In this document: piece by piece, positions 54,938 through 64,000 of the stretch | Numbering within the stretch: the stretch's first letter is position 1 | Layout: each line of letters begins with the position of its first letter | From: Triangularia verruculosa | Taxonomy: Eukaryota; Ascomycota; Sordariomycetes; Sordariales; Podosporaceae | Length of the DNA stretch: 64,000 bases | NCBI GenBank assembly: GCA_033296885.1 | Contig: MU863886.1 | Location: 248,001 to 312,000 of the forward strand | Direction: 5' to 3' | Position numbers and translations under genes: made by a program | Notes under the pieces: generated by a model | What the model was told of the DNA's origin: nothing | What the model saw: the letters and a program-made list of their open reading frames with translations, nothing else | The model's database searches: none

Positions 54938-56613
54938 TCACCAATCCTTCAACACCCTCCAAACCATCCCCGTAGTCAGCCCTCTATTCCCAACCATATC
55001 CCCCGTCCTTCCGATCTTGCAAAACCCGCCCGCCGGCCACCCACCATCCTCAGCCTTCTGCAACCCCAACAGCTCCTCAAAGTCAGCCTTGAAGACATCC
55101 TTCCCCAACCCCGAAACCTGACACATCCGCACTCTCATCGCCAGCGCAGCCGCATTCCCCGCAGCAGGCACCCGAAGCATCTCCACCAACGCAGTTTTCA
55201 TGTGTTCGTCTAACCTCCCCCACACAGCCGGAGAAGTCTCTTTGCACTCTTCGTGCAGCAGAGTGGCAAAGTACAAGAAGGCTTCTGGGATGTAGTACCT
55301 ACTTCCGTAGATGTATGCCCTGTTGGCCAAGGAGTTTATGACGAGCTCCACAGTGGCCTTTAGACGGTCATCGCCTTCGATGGCAGTAGGAGAGAATTTG
55401 TTGAAAAACCGGAGGATGTTGATGCAGACGACTGGACAAGTGCGTGGGCGGGAGGGGGTGAAGTAGACCTGGATGATCCCGTCTGCGCTGGTGTTGGCTG
55501 CCATCGCGGCCATGACTTCTGATGGGGGCGCCACCGAGGACAGGTACTGAGCCGGCAGACTCAGGTACGCAATTGAAGTTGTGTCTGCGTCCTCGGGAAA
55601 GGTGCTGGTTGTCAAAATGGGCTGGGAGGAAAAGTAGTTCCAGAAAGGAGTCGAGTTGAACGATTTGAGTTTGTGGGATGACTCGGAAAAGCTGTCATCA
55701 AATTCAACACCAGAGTCTGGGTTGGAAATGGTGTCGATGGGAGAGGACGGCGATGATGGCTCGGACGGATTGGCTGGCCAGTTGAGGTAGACGAGCTCTT
55801 CCATTTCCGTGAGTTCCCACATGAGAAGCTGGGAGAAGTTGTCCCGAAATGTCACGTCCTTGCCCTCGACTTCGCACAGATGATTGCCCGCCCGAGACCT
55901 CAGGAACCCTTCGGCACGAATCAGTGTATCGTCTGGCAGCAGCAGGCTGGTCAAGAGGCGGACCAACTGCGATCTCTCAGGTCCCAAGCGACCGACAACT
56001 TCTCCACGAAGACCAAGACTGCGAGCCGTGAAGATATTATCAACGCGGTCGTCAAGAAAGATGGTCCGCGTGGGGTCAATTCCGGTTTCTTTGATGAGAT
56101 GCTGGTAGATGCATAAATCAGGTTTGCGCATGCCAGTGTCACAAGATGTGAAAATGTGATCAAAGAGATGCCATGGAAACTGGATTTTCCGGATGCCAGC
56201 GAAGTGGTCCCTGGCGATGTTTGAAAGTCCAAGGATACAGACCTTGGCTTGTCCCGGCCTCGTACGCGCTGTTCCGAGCTTCAGGAGTAACTCTGTCATC
56301 TCAGCATCAGGGCGGAGGGTTAATTGAGCCTGACCAAGTGATTGGGCCACAAGTTCTGGCGTGGTGTTCATCTCGGTGGCCAGTAGCTGCATATCAGGTC
56401 AGCATCCCTATAATGTAACCGGTGATATTTAGAAATACAAAGTACTTTGTGTGCCTGCGCTGGCGAGATGAACCCGCACTCATAGTCGAGCCAAATGGTG
56501 GTATTCATCATGGCTCGAATGGTTTGCTTAGGAAGGGCAGTGACGATGCTTGCATCCCAGTGGAATAGGACATTGCCCAAGTCAAAGATGATATTGTCAT
56601 ATTGCCGAGTCAT
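54938..56613 (-). CDS. HAD-class II terpene cyclase fusion, drimane-type sesquiterpene synthase family
   Basis: Exons 56613-56446 and 56386-54938 with a 59-nt intron give 538 residues. The N-terminal half is a haloacid dehalogenase-like domain: motif I FDLGNVLFHWD (about 10-20), motif II LSNIARDHF, motif III MRKPDLCIYQ and motif IV TIFLDDRVDN (Asp 168-169). The C-terminal half has PEDADTTSIAYLSLP, with DADTT at about 322-326. This is the DxDTT proton-donor motif of the fungal HAD-type class II cyclases such as AstC. It also has IQVYFTPSRPRTCPVV, RAYIYGSRYYIPEAFLYF and GGWPAG blocks. Known members cyclise farnesyl diphosphate to drimanyl or albicanyl skeletons; the HAD part may remove phosphate. 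Product unknown. No P450, oxidase or regulator of a cluster is next to it. Confidence 0.88.
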
Positions 56614-56709
56614 GGTGGAAGAGGATGGTAAGTACCAGCTTGCCTGTATCGAAGGTGTGTGACCACAGAAAGATCTTCAGACAGGGAGGCGAGAGGAATA
56701 TATACCTAC

Positions 56710-57119
56710 TTACCAAGAAAGGGATGTCTCAAATGGCATGGAAAGAACAGCTTGAGGCGCACCGTGCACGCCAGGACCGCTTGTATACCACCATTGACGG
56801 CCCGCTAAGTGGGGGGTAAGCGCATGACGGAGTCTACGGTTGGCAATGTCAAGAGATGGTGATCTTCTCCAGCCGATGTTGCTTTCGAGGTGCATGTCTG
56901 CTCAATAGTTAGTTCCTATCAGCGATGGTGCGTAAACCTTGGCTGGCTACCAACCAGAGTGGTTGGCACATGAGCACCGCGAGTACCGAAGCCTCGAAGC
57001 ACCCTTGAGGCAAAGCTGGCATCTTTGCTAATTTCTCCTAGTGTTTGTCCCATACTCAGCTGAGGTGGAAACGTGGATAGCCTCATGATGTCGCCAAATC
57101 GAACCATGCTAACAGCCAC
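56710..57119 (-). CDS. Possible small spliced gene of 118 residues upstream of the terpene cyclase
   Basis: 57119-56951 and 56897-56710 join in frame across a 53-nt intron with donor GTAGCC, a GGAACTAAC branch site and a CAG acceptor. The product starts MAVSMVRFGDIMRLSTFPPQ and ends PFETSLSW. It has no motif or signal peptide I recognise. The stop lies only 97 bp from the terpene cyclase start on the same strand, so these could instead be 5' leader exons of that gene. Confidence 0.3.
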
Positions 57120-58738
57120 GACGTTGGAGCTGACTGGCTTTTATGCTGCTGCCTGTTGGGAGATATTGCAAGCTGGGCGTTGGCGCTGTGAAGGAAACCA
57201 TCGTTACATTCCGATCCCTACTTAGCGGCCGATAACCCGTTACTTGTGCTCTCAGAGCAACGTCGTGGGCTCCGGGATAGCGCTAACACATACTAGCGGC
57301 TGGCATATACTGACTTGGTGCCTAGGTAGATAGCTCCTTGATCAACTAGCCCTGGAAAAATCAATCAACCTGGGATGTCTTTGAAACAACGTTAACAGGC
57401 AAGGTTGGTTGAGGTCCAAGGTGGCCATAGGGTCTTACGATGCACCTGCCTAGGTAGATGGGAACCGTGGCGGGCGCAGAAATGTGGTACGGATGAACGA
57501 AATTCGACATTCGTAAAGGTGAGACCGTGACACCAACGCAGACAGGGCCAGCAGCGTGATCCACAAGTTGATGACAGTTGAGGGCAGCCATAAGGCGGTA
57601 ATGCCGCAACCTGATGTGTCGGAAGAATGGATGTAAACCAACCATCTTTGATTTGAGAATATCCTCGGTGCTGCTGGGAAGGGCCCCGTGATACCAGCGG
57701 AGGGTCGTCGAGAAGGATCTATTCCCCGTAGCTGGCCCCCGTCCTCCACTGAACTAAGCACCAGTAGACGTGCTAAGGTTCCATGCATGAGTTGTGCCGT
57801 TGGGAATTAGCAGACTCGAGTTTGAAGGCTACCAACATCCAAGATAAGGAAGGTAAGCCGAGCCACAATTAATCATCTCTCTGTTTGTTGTCGCCTCACC
57901 ATATGCTGGCCCACTTGAATGATTCTATCAAGGGATTGGTTTTCGTGGAATCTGGATGTGACCCTTCGAACCAACAGTTCCCAGCCCCCTTATACGTATA
58001 AGAGAATCTGACACAGGTGACAATGGAATACGGCGTGGAAAGTGGTTAGGTTGCATTGTTATTGCTTGGCCGACTTTCCCAACGAGTCTGCGGGCGCTGG
58101 TTGAGATCTCGCTGACTCTGAACTGGACTAAGGATGAAATCGGATATTCGTAACTTTGTAATGCCGTATGATACTCAAGTTAGGCTCGTCAGGTCACTGG
58201 AGTGGCAATTCTTGTACGGTATAGACTGATTGGTCGATCGTGGAATAAACATCTGACAAGAATTGCGTGTGACGTAGCAAAAAGTGAGTTTGCCTGACCC
58301 ACTTTTAACCACACACAAAAAAGAGTGGGGTCTCACAACCTCGCCTCACGGTTGACCACCCTCTCGGCACTTTCTCTGCAGTGATCACTCATCCACCCCT
58401 TCGGCGGTCAATCTGGCAATCGCCCAATCCACTCGATCTGTAGTTACATCCGGGAATCTTTTTATCACATAATCCACGGGGGCATATCACTATCTTCCAC
58501 AAACTCAACCGAAGCCAGGATACCTTACCAAAACAGGAGCCGTTTGCCGACAGTGTAACCATTCTCATCGTAAAAAGAGAGAACTTACTGGGACGAACTT
58601 TTCATGAGGCCTAGAAGTTCGCTTTGCTTTTAGTAAGCCACATTGAAGGCTGGTATTCTGGCGGGGCGATATTGGCTTGGGGGGCAGTGGTGGTGGTGGT
58701 CAACACCAAGAGGGTGAAGCCGAAGGATATCGAGCAAT
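57120..58738. other. Intergenic region without supported gene
   Basis: About 1.6 kb of normal composition. Overlapping minus-strand frames at 57361-57788 have no motif and no second exon. The right end should contain the WDR83 promoter. Confidence 0.45.
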
Positions 58739-60239
58739 ATGACTGAGTTTCCCACTCGGCCTGTAGCCCAACTCGTCGGGTCTAACGGTAGGTCACACGG
58801 ATATGCGGAATTTCTCTTTTCCCACCTCACATTCTATATGTCGACCATGTCTTTTGTTCGGACTTACAAGAGCTTGCCCCCACGCGGGGTGTCCAAGCAT
58901 GACTGAGCCGAGCCGCTGGAGATCGCAAGTATCACCCCAGTACCCCTCACACGTACCATACACACTTTTCATTTGGCCCTCCCGTCTATGAACATCTGTC
59001 AGTAGACGGTCAGGCGGGATTCTCCGGGAACCCGCCCTCCGATGCAACCCTTCATCTCTCTCACCCTCACACATACCACATCACCTCAGCACACTCAGCC
59101 TTACCCTCACACCGCCCCCCCCCCTTCCCATTCCCACACTCGGCAGCATGACCCGAACCACAAAGCCACTTTACTAACACCTCTCTCCAGGCCCCATCCA
59201 CGCCCTAACATACTCCTCCACGCCCTCAACCTACATTCTCACCGGCTCCTCCGACCGCTCCATCCGCCTCTACAACCCCTCCTCCACCACCCAACCCCCC
59301 ACCGGCACCGGCCCCCCAACAGGCCGACTAATCCAAACCTACACCGGCGCCCACAGCTACGAGGTCCTCTCCCTCTCCGTCTCCTCCCAAAACGACCGCT
59401 TCGCCTCCTCGGGCGGCGACCGCACCGTCTTCCTCTGGGACGTCTCCACCGCCACCACCCTCCGCCGCTTCGGCTCAAACTCCACCACCTCCAGCCACAC
59501 CGGCCGCGTCAACACAGTCTTGTTCTCAGGCCACGACGACTCCTTAGTAATCTCCGGTGGCCACGACACCACAGTTCGGATCTGGGACACCAAATCCTCC
59601 TCGGCAAAACCGATCCAGGTGCTGAACGATGCCAAAGACGCCATCACCTGTCTTGCCACGCCTCTGGACGGGGAGCCCGAGATCATCAGCGGGAGCGTAG
59701 ACGGCAAAGTGAGGAGCTATGATGTCCGGATGGGGCGGTGCGTTACTGATGTCCTTGGCACACCGGTCACGAGCTTGAGTTTGTCACGGGATGCGAAGAC
59801 GCTTTTGGTGGGGGGTTTGGACAGCAAGATCAGGTTGCTTGACCGCATGAATGGGACTTGTCTCAAAACATACCAGCACGCCGGGTGGCGGAACACCGAC
59901 CTGAGAGTGCAGAGCTGTCTGGGGGGCAAAGAGAGATATGTCGTTGCGGGGGACGAGCTCACTTCCGAAGCAGGGGTCAGCAGCAGCAGCAGCAGCAGCA
60001 GCAGCGAGGAGGAGGGCAAGATCTGGGTGTGGGATTTACTCAGCGGGAAGTTGGTCGCTACGGTGCCCGTTCCTTGGGGTGGCGACGCCAGCAACAAAAA
60101 GGTCACCGTTGGGAGGGACGGCAAGGAAAGGGCGAGGAAGAATGTTGTCAGTTGTGTAGCGTGGAAAGAGGCTGGTTTTGGGAATCAATTCTGCGTTGGC
60201 GGGACCAGTGGGGTGGTGAATGTGTATGGAGAGCTCTAA
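58739..60239 (+). CDS. WD40 protein, WDR83/MORG1 orthologue
   Basis: A 49-nt first exon (58739-58787, MTEFPTRPVAQLVGSN plus one base) joins exon 2 (59191-60239) across a 403-nt intron with a TTACTAAC branch site; 365 residues. The exon 1 sequence is the usual N-terminal FPTRP/VGSNG before the first WD repeat. Diagnostic blocks follow: TGSSDRSIRLYNP, GGDRTVFLWDVS, ISGSVDGKVRSYDVRMGR and GGLDSKIRLLDR. The family forms a seven-blade propeller that scaffolds ERK/MAPK signalling and takes part in pre-mRNA splicing. A Ser9-Glu3 insertion (about residues 280-291), coded by an AGC run, lies between the fifth and sixth blades. A smaller exon hidden in the long intron cannot be excluded. Confidence 0.92.
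59978..60005 (+). repeat. (AGC)n microsatellite coding poly-Ser in WDR83
   Basis: Nine trinucleotide units within the coding region give a Ser tract followed by Glu residues. Slippage here changes length without frameshift. Confidence 0.95.
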
Positions 60240-60693
60240 ACGGATTTAATGAAACACCGCAATGAAACACCGCAATATTCGTGATCCAGGTTTGGTTGTT
60301 GTGTCTTCTTTTCTTCTATTTTAACCTGGTAAAACATAAACAGTGAAGTCCCTCCCATATAACATACTAACATCCCTTTGATGCTTGCATGGTATTTTAT
60401 GTCACAACCAGGCTATCTAGCCTCCCACCCCTGATGTAACATCCCTTTTCGTTGGATGTGTATGTAGCATCCTCTTTGAAATAGCCAAAAAAGAATAACG
60501 CAAAACAAGCAATAAAGCCCCACTTGCGCCAGACACCTGTTTTCTCGCACATTCTTTCCCACTTGCCTTGCCCTTTGTAGTGTGTGCATACGTGATTATA
60601 GTCATGATCCAAAATAAACCCAGTCCCAGAGAAGCCAAGGATCGCCATGATCAAAATGTATACAATGCAGCCACATTATTAGCTCCAAGACCA
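60240..60693. other. Convergent 3' region
   Basis: 454 bp between the convergent stops of WDR83 and the mannosyltransferase. Two tandem copies of a 17-bp block (AATGAAACACCGCAAT type) follow the WDR83 stop at about 60246-60280. Minus-strand frames here are not supported as genes. Confidence 0.5.
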
Positions 60694-62001
60694 TTACCCT
60701 TGACTTACAAACTTGAACCAGTTTGGTCTACAGTCTTCTCTGTACAAGAACGACTCTCCGTCTGTGAAACGACCCGTCACGCAGCCCTTACACTTGGGCG
60801 AGTTCGGGCAGTTGAAGAAGGGGATATGTTGGTAACCGATATCGCGGAACCTGATCGTCACTGGTTAGTATGAAATCTTGAAAGGCCATCATCAGGGGGA
60901 CAGCATACCAATGAATCCTGCTTTTATCCTCAAACAGACCCAGGCCAATACTATGCACTGGCGCATCTCCCCATCTCTCGTAAAAGAAGTTGCCCGTTCT
61001 GTCCAGATGGTTGAAATAATCCTCATATGGCTTGCTCCTCCAGAAGCTCATATCCGCAATCTCAAAGTTGGACCAAAAGTGGCAGGTCGAGTATCCATTT
61101 GCCTTCTTGTTATGGTCCGGCCGGCGGACCTTGTCCGTCAGCCAGTCCATAGCATTGTTGTCGTGGACATACTCAGGGTGTTCGGCGACGAACTTTAGGG
61201 TCTCAGGCCACAGGCTAGGGATCGAATCGGGGGAGTCGTAGAGATTGATCGTGAAACCATAAGTCTTGTTGTTGTCCTGCATGTAGCGGAAAACATCATA
61301 GTCAACATCGCAGAAGAAGTGGACCTTGGGCTCCACGCGCCAGTAGTACTGCGTGTTGGCCAGGGCGGGGTGGTGGTAGAAGAGGCCGCTATTCCAGCGG
61401 CACATTTGGTGGTAGGAGATCATATCAGCGTATTGGACCTTCTTTTCCTTCAGAATCTCGGTTGATTCCTTGTAGAGGTCCATGTTGATCCAGGAGGGAA
61501 CCTCCCAGTGTTCCTTCGGGATGAGTTCGTATCGGCATTCGGCTTTGGTCAGGGCGGAAGTCTTTTTCTTGAATTCTTCGGTAAAGGGTTTGTCGTTGAA
61601 GAAGGTCCAGGGGTAGTTGAACTTGTGATTCCATGTTCGTTCGAGGTCGCGCATGGAGGAGAGCATGTCTTCGAGCTCCTCGTTTCGAACGAGAGCAAGC
61701 AGGGTAGCATTGATTCTGGCGGTGCCCGCAGGGCCGGGTGCATATTCTTCGGAGGCGTGGACGAGGATACCTTCTGGTTCTCCCGTGGCTGTTTTAGAGC
61801 AAAGTGTCAGCGCGATGCCATGATGTCCGGAAAAGGGGGCGGCGCACGATCTAGGTTTGGATCTCGTTCGAATGACTTGATGATCTCCTTGGCCTTATTC
61901 TTCGATGACGGTGATGTTGGCTTAAGGATCTGCCAGATGAAGAAGAACCACATCACCACGGCCGCCAGGCCCAGGACCCTTACGGGGCGAGCAATGGCCA
62001 T
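60694..62001 (-). CDS. Alpha-1,2-mannosyltransferase, KRE2/MNT1 family (GT15)
   Basis: Exons 62001-61848, 61788-60909 and 60850-60694 with introns of 59 and 58 nt give 396 residues. It is a type II membrane protein: short cytosolic start, anchor VLGLAAVVMWFFFIWQIL (about 9-26), then a lumenal stem and catalytic domain. Family blocks: NATLLALVRNEELEDML, SYHQMCRWNSGLFYHHPAL, YYWRVEPKVHFFCDVDYDVF, WSNFEIADMSFWRS, and the Cys-rich end FFNCPNSPKCKGCVTGRFT to EDCRPNWFKF. It transfers mannose from GDP-mannose onto O- and N-linked glycans in the Golgi. The intron 1 donor is GTGCGC, less common. A GTAAGT overlaps the last codons, so an alternative extra C-terminal exon is possible. Confidence 0.92.
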
Positions 62002-62745
62002 CCTTGCGAATCCGCCGAGGGGTCGGTATGTCTTGGGATGCTCCTATCGGTGTCAACTGTCGGGTACACCGTATTCCACGCCTATATCTAATTTTGAAGG
62101 CTGACGGGTCAAATGGATCGTCGTGGCGCGTTTGAAGCGTCGGTCGAGTGTCTTCGGCTGATGGTTGCGACGCCAAAACCAAGCTGCGTCGTTCAAATCA
62201 ACCGTTGGCTGGTCCCCGTTCGGCGCGCTGGATTGGATGGAAGGCAATTAAAGCAGCGCCCAGCGCAGTGGAACCAAGTGCGGGCCGAAAAATTCACGAA
62301 AAGGGGCGGCAGACGGTTTGATGTCATGCGATAAGCTAAGGCCCAGCTCTTATCGTAATGGCCCGTGCATCATGTTCTTCAAAGTGTTCTGGAACATTGG
62401 ACCAACTGACGAGAGTGAAGCACCCTCTGCGTCGATAATAGGAGATAAAACTCCTAGTCCCTCAGTTGAGTGTCTCTGGTTTTTGCTAGCCTTGCATGGA
62501 ACCTTTCAACACAGGAGGTGGTGTTGCAATACCTTGTGTCAACTATTTCCATCTGCATGTAACTGGGGTACGTGGACCGCGTAGAGTGGTTTCCCGTCTC
62601 GCGTCCCACCCAAGAAAGCTTAAAACAACAAACATCCCCGGAGGATTGACCAGCAGGGAGCCTGCCACCCACCCTTGACGCAGCATCTGGGCTTCAGAAA
62701 CTCTCGCTGGCAGCATGCCCCGCTTAGGGAGAGCAGACCACCAGC
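62002..62745. promoter_or_regulatory. Divergent promoter region, mannosyltransferase and gamma-tubulin complex subunit
   Basis: 745 bp between two divergent starts. No TATA box at a convincing distance and no repeat. Confidence 0.5.
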
Positions 62746-64000
62746 ATGGCTTTTCTCGCGCAACTAGGGGCCTCGACCGATGAACTGGTTGACGCTATAG
62801 TTGGTATTCCAGAGGTACGTTCCACTGATCCTTGGCTGGGACCTTCGGTTACTAATATGGTACAAGTCTGATCAAGAAACCCGGATTATCTTTCGGGAAG
62901 CTGTCCTTCGCCTTCTTCGCAACCATACTTATCTTAGGACGAATCAGTTTGAAGTTGAAGATCGTCTCAAAGGCCTGGAAGAACGTTTTCGTGTTATTGG
63001 AAGAGATGCGCTTGCAGATGCGTTTCATAAGCGGCTTGAAGCACTGAAGCCCCACCACAACAAGTTCACGCCCGATGTCTTCCACTTCCTCCTTGAGCTC
63101 GCAGATCAGCCGGCCCAGAATACTCAGCTCACTGCGCTCGATGAGCTTGTTGAGCCCGAGGAAATACCCCCACCCAATCTAACATGGAAAGATGTTGCCA
63201 GAGAGGATGGCTGGATACAGGAGCGAGACATCTGGCTATTCAATCGCCACGCCCCGGACTCAAGCGATGACGAAGAGGCCGCTGAGATCAAAACGGTCGC
63301 TTCCGTTGAAACGTTGACATCGGCTTCCTCGGTTGATGACAGAGCTCAGCGCACAGCCTTGGACTGTGCTTTTAAACCTCAAGGGGGAGAGCTCTTGCAG
63401 CAAGCCAAGGAAGCGCTATCATGGCGACGCGCTCCAGCAACAAACGGACAAGACCAGCTAGTGATAACCACAGTATCGACGCTACAATTGCTCCGCGAGG
63501 TGTTGTTTATGCTTAGTGGCCTACCAACAACCGCCTTCGATGCAGACTGCCATCCAAGCCCGGCCTATCAATTGCAAGGGATCTCGTTAGAAGCATCAAA
63601 TGCCCTTGTCAATTCCTTTGCCGAGTGTGGTCGGAAAATTGCGCCTTTACGCGCATTTTGCAAAAGGAAAGCACGGTCCCCTCTTCTACAAGTCTTTGAA
63701 AGCTCTGTGCAAAAGGCTCTGGACTCCCTCGACAAAAGACTGGCTAGCATCCAAGGCCGCTATGTTGCGATCAGGGGGGACACAGTGGTGAGCTTGGTAG
63801 GTGTCTTGACAGAGCTGAAGCCGATCTTGAACCCGCTCTTTTCGCTCTCGAATATCATCCGTCAGCTGCAAGAGGAGAAAAACACGCATGCTTTCAGGTA
63901 TCTCGAGCTGTTATACGATGCGGCGGGAATGGCTCAGCTTCAAGCCCATCGAGATACCTATCACCTCTTAGGTGGTATATTCTTCGACTGTTTTCAGGTC
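62746..64000 (+). CDS. Gamma-tubulin complex component, GCP5/GCP6-like, 3' end outside window
   Basis: Exon 1 (62746-62814, 23 codons), a 52-nt intron with a TTACTAAT branch site, then exon 2 from 62867 open to the window edge; 401 residues so far. The N-terminus (TDELVDAIVGIPE, LRNHTYLRTNQFEVEDRLKG, FRVIGRDALADAFHKRLEAL, FTPDVFHFLLELADQP) matches the start of spindle-pole gamma-tubulin complex proteins, best the GCP5 type. It continues with LTWKDVAREDGWIQE and an acidic DSSDDEE stretch, then the GCP N-terminal grip domain (LREVLFMLSGLPTTAF). Such subunits help build the ring that nucleates microtubules at the spindle pole body. GCP6 is an alternative because the diagnostic C-terminus is not in view. 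Confidence 0.78.

Noticed and set aside
59042..59722. Plus-strand frame of 226 codons rich in His, Pro and Arg
   Set aside because: Shadow of the GC-rich WDR83 exon in the wrong frame; the WD40 frame is clear.

Overview
The window looks like nuclear DNA of a filamentous ascomycete, probably of the Sordariomycetes or a related class. Genes have short spliceosomal introns (about 50-85 nt) with GT..AG ends and CTAAC/CTAAT-type branch sites. The gene families are fungal: Zn2Cys6 regulator, KRE2/MNT1 mannosyltransferase, SesA-like and HET-type immune receptors. Long AT-rich blocks carry the transition pattern of repeat-induced point mutation (RIP): TGG or CAG turned to TAG, and Cys turned to Tyr.

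Layout. 1-6.5 kb is an ordinary gene-rich end: a partial short-chain dehydrogenase, a secreted type-B carboxylesterase divergent from a Zn2Cys6 regulator, and a small orphan protein. 6.5-18.2 kb is a transposon graveyard: several solo LTRs of one family, a broken Ty3/gypsy pol, a piggyBac relic and a decayed RecQ-like helicase. 19.2-25.6 kb holds an NLR-type receptor (SesA/HeLo-like, NACHT, WD40) whose 126-bp WD repeats are eroded by RIP and split by a 1,862-bp pogo element. 27-36 kb holds a second RecQ-like helicase fragment, a copia gag, a HET/coiled-coil/ankyrin pseudogene split by a second 1,862-bp copy of the same pogo element, and a mariner/copia/Fot1 junction zone. 38.3-42.3 kb holds the best preserved receptor, NACHT with near-identical ankyrin repeats; a run of Ns interrupts the repeats. 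42.7-52.7 kb is a nested set: a pogo-like transposase with a solo LTR inside, next to a LINE, into which a Ty3/gypsy chromovirus inserted, which in turn received a second LINE copy. 53.7-64 kb returns to unique genes: a small secreted protein, a HAD/class II terpene cyclase fusion of the drimane-synthase type, WDR83/MORG1, a KRE2-type mannosyltransferase and a gamma-tubulin complex subunit.

How it works together. The centre reads as an accessory island in which three receptors of the kinds used in fungal non-self recognition sit among mobile elements. One receptor still reads through apart from the sequence gap; the other two are broken by RIP and by the same transposon family. Target-site duplications and unequal RIP damage give a relative order of insertions. 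The flanks are core or secondary-metabolism genes not obviously connected to the island.
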